From positions 17,109,501 to 17,173,500 of the forward strand of contig CM056733.1 in the NCBI GenBank assembly GCA_029844215.1: a stretch of DNA of 64,000 bases. Reading direction: 5' to 3'. The position numbers were made by a program, and so were the translations under genes. The DNA comes from Przewalskia tangutica (taxonomy: Eukaryota; Streptophyta; Magnoliopsida; Solanales; Solanaceae). Under the pieces are notes generated by a model, which did no database searches, was not told where the DNA came from, and saw only the letters and a program-made list of their open reading frames with translations. Position 1 is the first letter of the stretch. Every line of letters begins with the position of its first letter. Shown here piece after piece: positions 24,936 to 36,158 of this stretch.

Positions 24936-24947
24936 TGGTATCGAGCG
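24936..24947 (+). promoter_or_regulatory. Primer binding site of A-ii, altered tRNA-iMet type
   Basis: It reads TGGTATCGAGCG where C-i has TGGTATCAGAGC. It lies three bases after the LTR end. The same altered form occurs in A-iii. It is either a real shared variant or the CAG-to-CGA artefact described in the findings. Confidence 0.7.
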
Positions 24948-25127
24948 ATTAATCCTCGGAAAGTGTCTACTGACCGTATCGATGAGTCTTGATTATCGGT
25001 GTGTTGTGCACATCAATAATCGTGAGGCTATAGGATATTTAGGATTGGTTTCTATTCTTCTCACTCTGAGATCGTGCCTTAGAGCCGTGTTGTAAGTTGA
25101 ACCCTCCGAAATCCTTTCCTTATCGTT

Positions 25128-25590
25128 ATGCCTCGCGTAGGCAACCCGCCCGGGAGGGCAAGCGGCGGAGGCTGCGAGTAGAGTTCAGAGGGTGGCGAGG
25201 GCACATGCCAAATCATTACCTAGGGTAGTGCTTCATTCGGGGATTTCTGCGACGTCACTAGCCCCAGCAGAGTTTAAGCACGGCGACGGCAGTTCCTACT
25301 GCGGCCATGATATGTGAACCTTGATTCCACGGCCAAGAGCGAGTATAGATTGCAAGAGACAACCTTGTTACTAGCTATGGATTTGGCTACCAGAGTACCG
25401 ATGTATCGCGAGTCTTGATGACTACCTAAGAAAGGGATGTGCAAGAGTAATTCTTCATTGGGCTTGAGCATGGCACGTATGCGGGCTTATCAGCAGGCGA
25501 GAAAGCGTAGAGATCGACGGGTTAACGGGGGCAGCGAGAAGAGGGCGAGCAGCCAGTCGCCGGTAACTTTCAAGGTGAGTATGCCTTAAG
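25128..25590 (+). pseudogene. Gag remnant of A-ii
   Basis: An ATG at 25128 sits where C-i (MPPRKATRAQKGK) and A-iii (MPPQKATRPYGK) start gag; here the start reads MPRVGNPPGRASG with a shifted frame and early stop. Further on, ARMRAYQQARKRRDRRVN and a KRA-rich segment match the gag middle of A-iii. Gag forms the virus-like particle around element RNA. Only about 150 codons of traces remain and the conserved zinc knuckle is not readable. At 25569-25578 the gag trace ends in AAGGTGAGTA, which resembles a plant 5' splice site. Confidence 0.6.
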
Positions 25591-25639
25591 TGCTATGTTC
25601 TGATAGCAGTGTGTTAGTTGTGATTAGAAATCATGGTGG

Positions 25640-26040
25640 GTTAACCGAGTAAGATTTTGGGGGATAGAGAAGGTGTGAGCCTTAGAGTGTTATACGTAAA
25701 GACCTTAGAGGTGGCCATCGAGAAAGGTGTAGTGTTATGTTTGACCCTTATAGGAGTGCATAGTGCACGTGAGCTATGTTCGTGGGATAAGTCCCGAGTA
25801 GCATGATTTGAAAGAAGGTAGTCGAGCTAAGAAGACCGCGGTTTTAAATAACGTGTTTAGTAAGATTGTTCCTTCGGGAGATGGTATTTTGCGCCTTGCG
25901 GGTCGGGGTTGAGGCTACGTGCAGGTCAACCCGCGGTAGGTTTGGTGGTGGGGTCAGTTTGTGGTGGTCCTCTTTGTGTTAGGGTCATGAGGTGTTAGGC
26001 CCATGTTTAGTTAGCCGACGTGCAAGTTCGTGGATGCGTT
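25640..26040 (+). other. Shared non-coding internal module (A-ii copy)
   Basis: It aligns with 7085-7500 and with the complement of 57040-57430. It lies between the gag and integrase traces, where PR, RT and RNase H would be in C-i. Confidence 0.55.
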
Positions 26041-26059
26041 CGACCGCTGGTCGGGCGAT

Positions 26060-26530
26060 GGGGCAGCCTATCGTGTTCTTGGCCGTGTCGTTCCTCGGCG
26101 GTGTTGATGTTATCGAAAAGGTTGTGAGGTTGCACGGTGCCTACCTTCACCTTATGCTTGACAGTGGAGCCAGTGCACTGTTTCTCTTTCCGAGTTTGTA
26201 CGAGCGGGGCTAGGAACTCGGGTGAGTCTCGTGACGCATTCGCCTCGGGCGGTGTTTTGATTTCGGTAGCTGCGAGGATCGTTGTCTCGGTTGGGGAGTG
26301 TTTAAGCTACCATTTCGTTGTTCGGATGTCGCCTTGTGACGCCTTGTAGAAGCGAAATGCAAGTTGCGGTCGATTGGTTCGATGTTGGCGTGGTTCGAGA
26401 TAGTTGGTTGAGCTTGTTCCGGTTGTGGATAGTGTGAAGCTTGTCTAGAAGAAGTTACGGCTCGGAGGAATCGTGCGGATAATCGGCGACGACGCCAGAG
26501 TTCAGTTGGCGGTCGGTCTTCTTGAAAGTA
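26060..26530 (+). pseudogene. Integrase remnant of A-ii
   Basis: KVVRLHGA at about 26117-26140 matches the RLHGVP block of chromovirus integrase cores. The following bases align with A-i 7560-7990, including the stretch that corresponds to DKVKLIRERLL in C-i (about 26405-26470). The frame is broken repeatedly, with no catalytic triad, HHCC finger or chromodomain. Same deletion derivative as in A-i and A-iii. Confidence 0.55.
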
Positions 26531-27028
26531 CCACCGGACGGTGTGACGAGTTTGGAAAGCGAAGGAACTTAGCCCGAGTTACTTTGGGCCCTTGTGAGTT
26601 CATGTGAAGAATAGGCGGATTGCCTATATGTTAGCATTTGCCGTCCGACTTAGGAGGAAGGGCGTCCGGTCTTCGTATTGTTATGTTCGGGAAAGTATCG
26701 AAGATCCATCGAATGTTCCCGATTAATGATGACCACGTTAGAGATAGTAACCCGAGTTTTGGATACTAAAGCGATGATCGTAAATGTGGTAAGCATTCGA
26801 GTGTCTGGCGACCGGTGATCGCGTACGGCCGGTACCATTTGTTGGGTCGTCGAGCAAGGCTCGCGACAAAGTGACAAAGTAGTATTATTTGTGGTGATGT
26901 TAGAGGTGTTTCCTCGTGGACTTAGATGTAAGTTTTGCGCAGTGTTTCCATGGCGGTATGGCGGGATTGTTTCGTAAGTATAGTAGTGAAGACTATCTTG
27001 GCGCCGCGTTTGTTTGAGACTTAGAAGG

Positions 27029-27058
27029 AACATTCGGACGAATGTTTCTAAGGAAGAA
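27029..27058 (+). promoter_or_regulatory. Palindrome and polypurine tract before the 3' LTR of A-ii
   Basis: AACATTCGGACGAATGTT (27029-27046), then the purine-rich AAGGAAGAA up to the LTR at 27059. Confidence 0.6.
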
Positions 27059-30000
27059 TGTTATACCCGTAGTTCCGTGGTATGTATGCGAGGGCGTGCG
27101 TGCGAGAATCTGACAGAAAGATTGGAAAGGAAGAAAGAGGCGATTTTTTCCACGGAAAAGTTTCCGTTTTGTGAAGGAAAAAGGTTCGTTAATGGGAATT
27201 GGATTCCCAGTTTGGTATTCGGACTTCTGGAATATTAGAGAATTATGGAATTTTATTTTGGAAGTGGTCACGTGGGCCCACGGAGAAATTCTGATTTTGT
27301 GGGGCGCTTTGATTTTGAGATTTTGGCGTTTTGGATATTTTAAGACGAAATATTTTGGGCGAATCGGGGCGACACGTGTCACCATGTGGCACCTTTGGGC
27401 GAAATATGTTTGTGCACAACACCTGTTAGAGTCGTTTTTCGACGAAACGCTTTCCACGACTTTCGTAGGGAATTTCGCTATGTCATTTAGTATTTTTGCG
27501 GATTTTTCCAGAGGCGAAACATTTTGGACCAACGGGAGGGCAACACTTGTCACCTCCAAGTGATGGACTTGAAAGCGGCAATATGGCGATTGGAGTTACC
27601 AACTTGGTCAAGTTGTTGGTAAGATATTTTGTGTGCAAGTTGGCGAGGACACTTGCCCAAATCCTCACACTTGCCTTGCACTTGTCTTCATCTTGGCCAT
27701 TGGTTGGCAAGGCTTGACCTATAAATACCCTCCCTGAAGACTAATGCATTCACAAAATTGCCTAAGTCTTGAGCCTTCCCACTCCCACCGTGAGGCCCGC
27801 CGAGAGTCCCCAGCTGGGGTAGGCCGAGGTAGGCACCCCCTCCTTTGTGGTGTGGCGTGGGTACCTCCCCAGCCTAGTTGCTTTCAGATAATACCCCCTT
27901 TGTGGTATAGAAATACTCTCCAGTATTGTTATAATGCCCAAATTACCTTAGCCTTATACCTTGTTGTATCCTAAGGTTATACCTTTCTGAAAAGCCCAGA
28001 AATACTATTATACTTCCGTCTGTCCTGGCGAAACCACAGGAAAATCTCCATAGTCCGTTGGAGTATTGTGTAGAAGTTGGTTAGAACTTCTAAGGGTGGT
28101 TTAGAGCGGGTTGGGCCTTCGGAGTTGGAGCTAAACGATTGCCCAGATCGACTTTATGCTTGGATAATTATGGGCTTATCGAGGTAATTATCTTGTCCCC
28201 TATTGTAATTGGATATTACATGTTGTAGGAGTATATAGTTGAAGTATACTATATATAGTCTGATCAGAATTACATAGGGACGGTATTACTGAGACTTGTG
28301 TAGTAGTACCGTGGATTAGAATTGTGCAGTTAGGGTTAGACGTATAACCCCGGTTGGCTTGATAGCGGCCCAGATAGAGGAGGAGATTTCTGCGCGGTTG
28401 CGGGAAGTCTTTGCCGAATTTTCGTAGAATGTTCTACGATGTTAATAAAGCGCTTGTGACCTTATAGGTTGAAGTACTACGTGTGGCGCGTTCTACTTGG
28501 CAAGGAGTAGCGGCGGCGAGGTACTCGGGCATTTTGCTATTAGTCGATAATCGTCGCGAGGTATGTGAACCTCTTCCTATCTCCTCTAGCATGATATGTG
28601 TGAACTATGTAGTACGGTGACGTCATGTGCTAAATGTATTCGATTGGTTTAAAACATAAAGTGTTATAACGGCTTTATGGGAAGTTGGTTATAACGACTT
28701 TATGTAGATAAGAAAACACTTTGTGGTTTTAAAAGGTAAATGATTTGTTTATAAGCGGCTTGATGTGTGATCATAAAGAACTTGAAGTATTTCAAAAGAT
28801 TTCAAATCGTTTTGAAAGAGAAGTCTGGTTTTGAGAACTTAAGAGTTATACTAGCTTTGTGGGAAGTTAGGTATAACGGCTTAAGAACGTTTCTTGATTT
28901 TGGAAATCGGGATGTGTATCGACAAACCAACTGCGGCGTTAATAAAAGGAAATGTTTTGAATAATTAAGTATTATTAAAACGGTAGAAACTTCCATCCGC
29001 ATAGAAGCTAAGATGAGACAAAATGATATTTCCTAGATCATGGTCATTGTAATAAGATTGTTATAAACAAGAATATCCTACTCATGAGATAAGGCTTATG
29101 TTTCTCCGATTGTTTAAAGAGAATTATATTCTTAAATGAATAAAGCTATGAACTCTGAAACCTTTCTAAAATAAGAAACGTGAACATTTGAAATTAGGCA
29201 AACTTGGGCGTTTGGAAAATAATGTTGTTACTTGATTTTACAAAGGTAAGAGTTTTGGTTTTCTTAAAAGGATAGTCACTCTATTTTTATACTACGGGTA
29301 TTGTGTGACTTATGTGAAAGAAACCGATCTTTTAAAGATTTAATGTGTGAAGTACTTTGGGGTTAGATACGAACTTGTTAGTAGAAAGTACCTTGTGTGA
29401 ATACTTTATTGTATTGGTTGTGTTGGTTGGTGATAGCCTTGTAAGACTTTCTTGTTGCTTTGATAAGTAAACGTGTTAGGATGCTACGTGTGTTAGTATC
29501 TTGTGATGTTTGTGTGAAGGGTTTCCTTGATTGTGCTTATTAACTATCGATCGTTATGATAGTATTGTGGCATTCATCTCTTGAGATGATTCCGGTTAAG
29601 CCGCCCTCCGTCGGGGTAGACTCAGCGGTCGATGGACTATGATTCGAGAATACCTCATGCAGTCCCGGCCTATCGGAACTCGAGTTCCGTGTTAGTGTCG
29701 TCCTTTATGGGCACGCGGTCCTTGTGGCCATGCGGGCTGCGAAGTCGGGGCGATCGGGAGTAGCTACCCTCGATGCGGGGATGCCATGCGGGCGATGAGA
29801 TTGGCCTACGCGGGCTGCGGGAAGTTCGAGGACTAGACGCGCGCATTAGATCTGCGGGCAAGTGGCGGCTTTGATCATGTGACGGTGCAGACAGATCTTA
29901 TGATACGATTCATGACCTTGTTGGTGCGTAGGTGTTAGTAGTCGGCTATGCCTTCGCATTTACCCGTCACGGTGTTATTATGGCAGTGGGACACGGTGTT

Positions 30001-30657
30001 CATGTGTGTTCCTTGGAACTTTTATATCATAAAGCTGGCGGTGAGAATGTGTCCCACGCACGATTGATGTTGTGGGCGTGAGACCCATGTTATGTTCTTT
30101 GGTGATAACTTGAGGCGTGAGTCACGACTTGATATATCGCTTAGTTATTGTAAAGCGTAGTTTGGTTATCATACATGTCTCTCGCTTTATAGACTATTAT
30201 GATTTCATTTGCGGTATTTTTAGTTTCACATACTCGCACTGTTATCGACCTCGCCGGGCTGCGTTCATGCCGCAGTTGAGGTACACCGATCGTTGGTCCT
30301 AGCTCTCGTGGTCACGATTCAGCGTTTGGGAAGCTCCGTTTCTCGGAGGCTTATCGGTGGTGTAGTCCCTGTCGTAGTAAGTGTTTACATTCGTGGGTTT
30401 GGCGGGGCCCCGCCATTGTTGTCATATCATTTCTTAGAGTGCATGTAATCGTTGTGGCGAGGTTTGTAAAAGGATTAAACTGTTCTTTTGTAAAAGAGGT
30501 TATTTATATATGCCGGAAGGCAAGTTTTCACAGATTATTGTTTTATATTTCTGTTATCTCATGTTGTTGTTTTATGTTCCGCTGATTACTCTGATGTTGT
30601 GTCACTAGGGTGCCCGGGGTAAGGCACCAGTCACGGGCCCAGTTTCGGGTCGTGACA
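27059..30657 (+). repeat. 3' LTR of A-ii
   Basis: 3599 bases ending GGGTCGTGACA. It carries a G-box (27373-27378) and a TATA box (27719-27727). Compared with the 5' LTR it is shortened by many one- to four-base losses, for example TACCCCGTAG to TACCCGTAG and TTCCAGGACT to TTCGAGGACT. Confidence 0.9.
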
Positions 30658-33619
30658 GTACTTCAACCTTATCGTCTATTCCACATTCCAAGAAGAATAT
30701 GCTACACGTAGTACTTCAACCTATAATGACTATAGCACTTCTATCAATATCATACTTACTAGTATAAGACTTATACCAAATAATTGTCCTCTAATTCTAC
30801 GGAAATTTGGGCAGCACTTCATTTGTTTCTACGTACTTTTCCACCTTTTCCAAGGACCGAATTCATCAACCAACAAGCGACATTTAAGGCACAACCAACA
30901 GTTAACCAAAGGGGATTACACGCCTAACTGAACGTGTAAAACTTTGCCCCATAATCTATACAAAACAGTCCATAATAAACCAACATTAAGGGTACAATGT
31001 GAAGCCTTTAACATCCTTATTCCTTAGTACTTTCATTAGCAATTGCTACACTTAAACATTCATATTGGTGGCTGAATTTTCAGAATTCTAACGCCACAAA
31101 ACAGTCCATAAAAACTGCACAACAATGCCCCACAGTTTATTACATTTCTCGGCCAACAACACCCAATAAGATTACCCTTTCCTTAATCTTTTTTAATCTG
31201 ATTCGAGTTACAACACTTCTATATATTGCATATCAACTTATCAACAACCATATTAATTCATCTAACATGAAATAGGTGTATATAACAACAATAAAAATCC
31301 ACGAACCCAATGGCCCAAAAACTACTAGCTCTCGGCCTTACTCCAAAAAATGGGACATGCACACCTTATTTTCCATATCTTCCTTAATACAAGTTCATAT
31401 ATATACTATAACAATGAGTAATATCTAATTACTGCAGAGGAAGAAGAACTTTTACCTCAATTTTGTGCCAAAAAATGTCCCGGACAGAATGCTAAGTTTT
31501 GGTCTGCAATTTTCGTTTCGATCCACTTCTTCAAGTTCCAATCACATATATGTATCCCCTACAACCTTAGGAGCAACTTCTCCTCACGTTTCGCTTCCAA
31601 AAAGTCGACGAAAACCCCTAGGGTTTCATCACTATTTTCAGCCCAACCTAGATTTAGGGGTTAAGGGTGCTTAATCTTGCTAATCACTTGGTTAGGGGCC
31701 TTAATCTTATTTAATAAACTAAGCTTGGAAGATTTGGGAATTTAAGTTTGTTATACCCCGTAATTACAGGACATGTATAAGAGAATAGACGCGAGAACAC
31801 TAGACTTGAGAAATTGGTACGAAAGAAAGAATTGTTTTTCCGACGGAAAAATCTTCCGAACGTCGGAAAGGAAAAATGTTCGTTAATGAGAATTGGATTC
31901 TCAAAATGCATTATTTGAAGAGTATGGAACTTATTATCATTATGTAATTTTTTTTTTTACGGATTTGGTCACGTAGGGCCCACCCGAGAAATTTTACGTT
32001 TTGTGGGGCCCACGAGGGTTACGAAATTTTATGGACGAATGGGAGGGCGACACGTGTCACCCCCCCAACATGGCTTGATCGAATTAAGTCAAGGGTAAAA
32101 TGGTCATTGACCAAGGTAGATGAACAAGTCTTGCAAAGCTTGAGAAAATTGACTAAGTCAACTTGTCCACTTGGCTAAACATTTAATGTTCTTCATACTA
32201 GCCACACATATGTTGTAATCTTGACCCTCCATTGTGTTATATATACTACACTAGTGCAAGACTTGTCTTCAACACTTAGAGAAAAATTAGAGACCTTGTT
32301 CTACATTTGTGAAGCTCTCGGGTTTGGCAAGTTTCCCACACAAAAAAATTTAGTTTGTGGTTATTTATTCACAAGACTTTAACGCAAGGTCCCTAAGGGT
32401 ATTGTAAGGATATCTCAAAATAAGAATTTCGGAAAAACGACGTTTTCACGTTAGTCGCAAGGCGAAAACCTAAGTCGTTTTCATAGTTTTGGATTGGAAA
32501 TGGAAGAAAAGTTAGTTGTGAACTTCTAAAGGCTTCAAATAGAGGATTGGAGCGTAAAACAAAGGAGCTAAGAATTGCTAAGGAGCGACTTTGAATCTTG
32601 GAATTTATAAGGGCTTCTAAAGGTAACAACATTGTCGTTTTAGTAATTAAGATTACTTATTGTTGTAGCTATGGATATTAGTAAGCATGAGGTATATAGT
32701 ATGAAGTTTGATAAGTGTATTGACTATTGGAACCCTAATCCGAAAACTAGTATGTTTAGCCCTTAAGATTACAATTCAATTTGATTATTAGTTTAAGTCG
32801 TCACATGTTATATAAAGAAGGAATTATAGTTGTTAAAGCTGTTTTTGACTATATAACATGTTAGACCTAAGAACTTGGATTGGAAAAGAATTGGAAAAGA
32901 CTTTGAGTTGTTGTTTATGTTAGCCGAGAATGGCTTTAAATATGGAAAAAGTTGGTATGAATTGTGGGGCAGAATTTTACACGTATTGTAAGGCGTGTAA
33001 TCCCCTTTGATTGGTTGATGTATTGAGCCTTAAATGCGGCATGTTGGTTATCTATTATCGGGCCTTGAAAAAGGTGGAAAAGTATGTAGAAACAAAGGAG
33101 GTGCTGCCCAATTTTCCGTAGAATAAGAGACCTTATACTTAGTATTATTCTACGTTAGAAACTAGAAGTTGATAGTCGTGTTGTGGCCTTTATAGGTTGA
33201 CAATTCTACGAGCGGCGTATTCGACTTAGCTTGTGGATTAAGCCGAAAAGGTATGTGAACCATCTCCTCTTCTTCTAGCATGATTCCGTATGGTAAAGTA
33301 AGTAAGTCCTACTCCTTAAATGATCCACTCCTTGATTGTACTTGGATTTCCTAATATAGAAGTTGTTCTATATACTTCCTTGATTGTACTTTGGATGTTT
33401 AAATTGGAAGTTGTTATAATCCATTACCTTAATGAAGTTTGGATTTTCAAAAGTAAAAGTATTTTACTTGAAGTACATAGAGTCTTGAAAAGGAAGTGGT
33501 TTCCAAATCTTTTGGCTAGTGCCTAAGTTTCAAAACCTAAAGGTTGTTATAATGACTTTAGGGGAGTCAAAGGAGTGATTTACTTAATTGATTTAAAAAG
33601 AGGAGAAATGACATGATTT

Positions 33620-33715
33620 AAAGTTAAGAGACTTGAAGTATTTTGAAAGTTATGTAACTTGATTTCTAAAGTTAAGAGACTTGAAGTATTTTGAAAGTTA
33701 TGTAACTTGATTTCT
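33620..33715. repeat. Perfect 48-base tandem duplication in D
   Basis: Units 33620-33667 and 33668-33715 are identical (AAAGTTAAGAGACTTGAAGT...). Identity suggests a recent slip. Confidence 0.9.
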
Positions 33716-34039
33716 AAAGTATATAATACTTGGTTTTAAAAGTATAAGTCTATTGGTTATAAAAAGAATGAATTGGTCTAAAACCATAAAGGGTTATAAC
33801 GACTTTATGGGAAGTTGGTTATAACGGTTTTATGGAAGGTTAAGAGAGTTGTCTATTTTTGATTGATGGGCATAAGTTGCCTAGATTGTGAAAATTAGAA
33901 GTTACTTGGTTTCAAAGCCTTGAAATAAATTTCTAAAGGTGTAGTAACTTATTTTGAAAAATAGTCATGCCTTGATACTACGGGTGTTAGTATCTTGGGG
34001 TTTTATACAAAAAGGAGTCTTTTGAAAAGAATGGACGTA

Positions 34040-34425
34040 CGTAGTACTTTGGCTTGTTTAAATGAGATTTTTTCCATTTGTGCCTTGATAGTACTTTGGC
34101 TTGTTTAAATGAGAATTATTCTATTTGTGCTTTGATAGTACTTTGGCTTGTTTAAATGAGAATTATTCTATGTGTGCCTTGATAAGTACTTTGGCTTGCT
34201 TAAATAAGGATTTATCTTGGTATATGTAAAAAGAAGGCATGGTAATTGTATTGGTATATGTAAAAAGAAGGCATGGTAATTGTCTTGGTATATGTAAAAA
34301 GAAGGCATGGTAATTGTCTTGGTTTATGTAAAAAGGAAAGGCATGGTATTGTCTTGGTTTATGTAAAAAAAGGAAAGGCATGGTAATTGTCTTGATTTGT
34401 GTAAAGGCATGGTATTGTCTTGGTT
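34040..34425. repeat. Two adjacent tandem arrays in D
   Basis: First, about 3.5 copies of a 47-base unit starting TAGTACTTTGGCTTGTTTAA (34040-34205). Then about six copies of a unit near 34 bases containing TATGTAAAAAGAAGGCATGG (34211-34425). The same CCAAGGCAATACCATGCC word, complemented, occurs in two copies in B LTRs (12597-12665), so D has expanded a shared motif. Confidence 0.85.
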
Positions 34426-35575
34426 TGCTTGTATATGGGTTGCTCATGTAGACATTCGTGCAAGTGTCATATTTCCACATCTCCGCGTCCCTCCATAAAG
34501 GGCCGGCAACTTGTTTCAAGGATACCATGGGGTAGCTCCCCATGGGGGTGAGTGGTACACACTCACGGCGGGTCGGTATTTGACTCGGGCGGGTTAAATT
34601 CTCGAGATATATATAAGCCATGGATTAGCTATCCGTGATGCGAGTATCGTGTACCGATGACTCATTACGGGTCCACATGACCTAAGCGGGTGAAATAGTC
34701 TCTTGCGGGTGAAATAGTCCCATGATAGGTTGCATTATAACACAGAGGGTGGTTGACCACAGCGCGACCACGACGCCGTGTTTTGAAACGGTAGTGATTT
34801 CATTAATGAAAGGGTGCAGTGTGTTTATGACTTAATGTGGAACAGTTGGTCTCATTGTTAAAAGCATAACTTAAAAGATAAAAAAGATTGCATTACTCTC
34901 ATGATTGCAAGGTTCAGTGTGCTTATTGATGTTATATTATATCATGGATCAGCGGTGAGGAAGGATTCCACGCATGATTGATATTATGGCGTGAGACCCA
35001 TGATTATATTTGAGTAATGACTTTGAGGCATGCGTCCCCGCTTGATGTGGATCGCTATGTATTGTATCGTAGTTTGGCTATCATACATGTCTCCTGTTTT
35101 TGTATAGACTGTTATGATTTCATTACAGTATTTTCAGTTCACATACTTGGTACATTCTTCGTACTGACCTCGCCCGGCTGCGTTCATCCGCAGTTTAGGT
35201 ACGATTTGGTGATCTGCAGTGTAGGACTGCCGAGTTTTGGATAGCTCCATCTGTTCAGGAGTTTATCATTTTGGTATAGATCCTTCAGTACAGGCTTTTG
35301 TACAGTTATGGGTACGGAGGGGCCTTGTCCCGTCATAGTTCAGTAAAAATCTTAGAGTTTTGTATTCATATGTGGGATTGGACTCGTGTACAGTGTAGTG
35401 TCTTTTGATTATGTATATTATATGGCAGCCTTATCGGCTTTTCCCTTGCATGTTCGTTGGTTTTAAATAAAATAAAAACGAGGTGTTATTTAGTTCCGCG
35501 ATTTATTTGTGTCAGTTAGGTAGAAGGGTGTCCAGGTAGGGCACCAGTCACGGGCCCGGAGTTCGGGGTGTGACA

Positions 35576-36158
35576 ATATCTTCCATATTTGCCCTTGGTC
35601 GAGGGTTTCTCCAAGAAGGGAGATATATTTCTTGTTGAAATTTGGCTAATTGTTGGAAGACAAGCCTTGCACCTCTTATGTGTATATATAGATCAACCGA
35701 GGGTTGAGATCAATCTAAGTGTAGGGTCAAGATGGTGTACAAGTGTGGGTGGAACCCACAAGTCCACTTGTCTTCAAAATATCTCAAGACAAGCCAAAGT
35801 CAAAGTCAAAGGGGCGAGGTGACACGTGTCACCCTCTTATTGGTCTGAAAATATTTCATCCCCTAAAAACGTCCATATTGGCCAAAATATCGAAAAAATA
35901 TTGTGGGCCCCACAAAACCGTAAATTTTTCCGTGGGCCCCACGTGACCAAATTCGAACTTAAAAATCCATAATTCTACTATATTCCAAAAGTCTCAAATA
36001 CCAAATTTGAGAACCAAATTCCAATTAATAAACCTTTCCTTCACAAGTTCCAAATATTTTTTCTTAAGAAAAAATAATATTTCTTTCGTTCTAAGAATCA
36101 AATCTTATTTTCACGCATACGTTTTCATCTCATTGCCTTGGAATTACGGGGTGTAACA
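35576..36158 (-). repeat. U3 end of the family B LTR shared by B-iii and B-iv
   Basis: A B LTR resumes after D and ends at 36158 with TACGGGGTGTAACA. It holds TATATATA (35693-35700), the perfect 16-base palindrome GGTGACACGTGTCACC (35818-35833) and paired GTGGGCCCCAC boxes (about 35908-35945). It is followed by a polypurine complement and internal sequence, so it acts as a 3' LTR on the minus strand. Confidence 0.7.
35693..35700 (-). promoter_or_regulatory. TATA-like box of a family B LTR
   Basis: TATATATA lies about 120 bases left of the G-box palindrome, the same order as in other LTRs here, read leftwards. Confidence 0.4.

Larger units (their letters stand above)
21281..30657 (+). mobile_element. 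LTR element A-ii: non-autonomous family A retrotransposon with perfect target duplication
   Basis: LTRs are 21281-24932 and 27059-30657, with an internal region 24933-27058. GTACT occurs on both flanks (21276-21280 and 30658-30662), and removing the element restores the B LTR sequence seen at 20251-20290 and 48521-48560. The internal region is 2.1 kb with only gag and integrase remnants. The two LTRs match closely in AT-rich parts, but the second has many small deletions in GC-rich, CHG-containing parts. Confidence 0.92.
17563..31748 (-). repeat. Family B LTR with an internal duplication, interrupted by A-ii (21281-30657)
   Basis: It starts TGTTACGCCCCG. The LTR proper is 17563-21280 plus 30658-31748, and it then runs into solo LTR D and continues at 35576-36158. 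Without the insertions it is about 5.4 kb, longer than the 4.05 kb LTR of B-ii. Most of the extra length is a tandem duplication (20122-21160 repeated from 21161). It contains the C-UUCG-G hairpin on the minus strand (17954-17967) and AT-rich degenerate repeats (19440-19980). Confidence 0.65.
31749..35575 (+). mobile_element. Solo LTR D (3.8 kb)
   Basis: It starts TGTTATACCCCG and ends GTGTGACA, with one LTR order only: GGGCCCAC boxes (about 31977-32012), G-box (32051-32056), TATATATA (32238-32245), GTGCTGCCC leader box (33100-33108), AAGGTATGTGA (33248-33258), paired GTTATAAC (33793-33800 and 33818-33825) and the terminal stem-loops. No internal region or second LTR follows. The flanks AAGTT (31744-31748) and ATATC (35576-35580) do not match, so it is not a simple solo LTR from one insertion. 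Confidence 0.75.

Noticed and set aside
26993..27559. 188-codon open frame on the minus strand of A-ii 3' LTR
   Set aside because: Antisense to LTR U3; broken in the 5' LTR of the same element (only short pieces at 21471-21895), no domain.
34211..34425. Regular repeats that might suggest a CRISPR-like array
   Set aside because: Units are contiguous with no unique spacers, and the context is a plant LTR.
34163..34621. 152-codon open frame on the minus strand with repeated TITMPF/KPRQYHAF-like words
   Set aside because: It is the translation of the tandem arrays in LTR D; no known domain, and the repeats explain the open frame.
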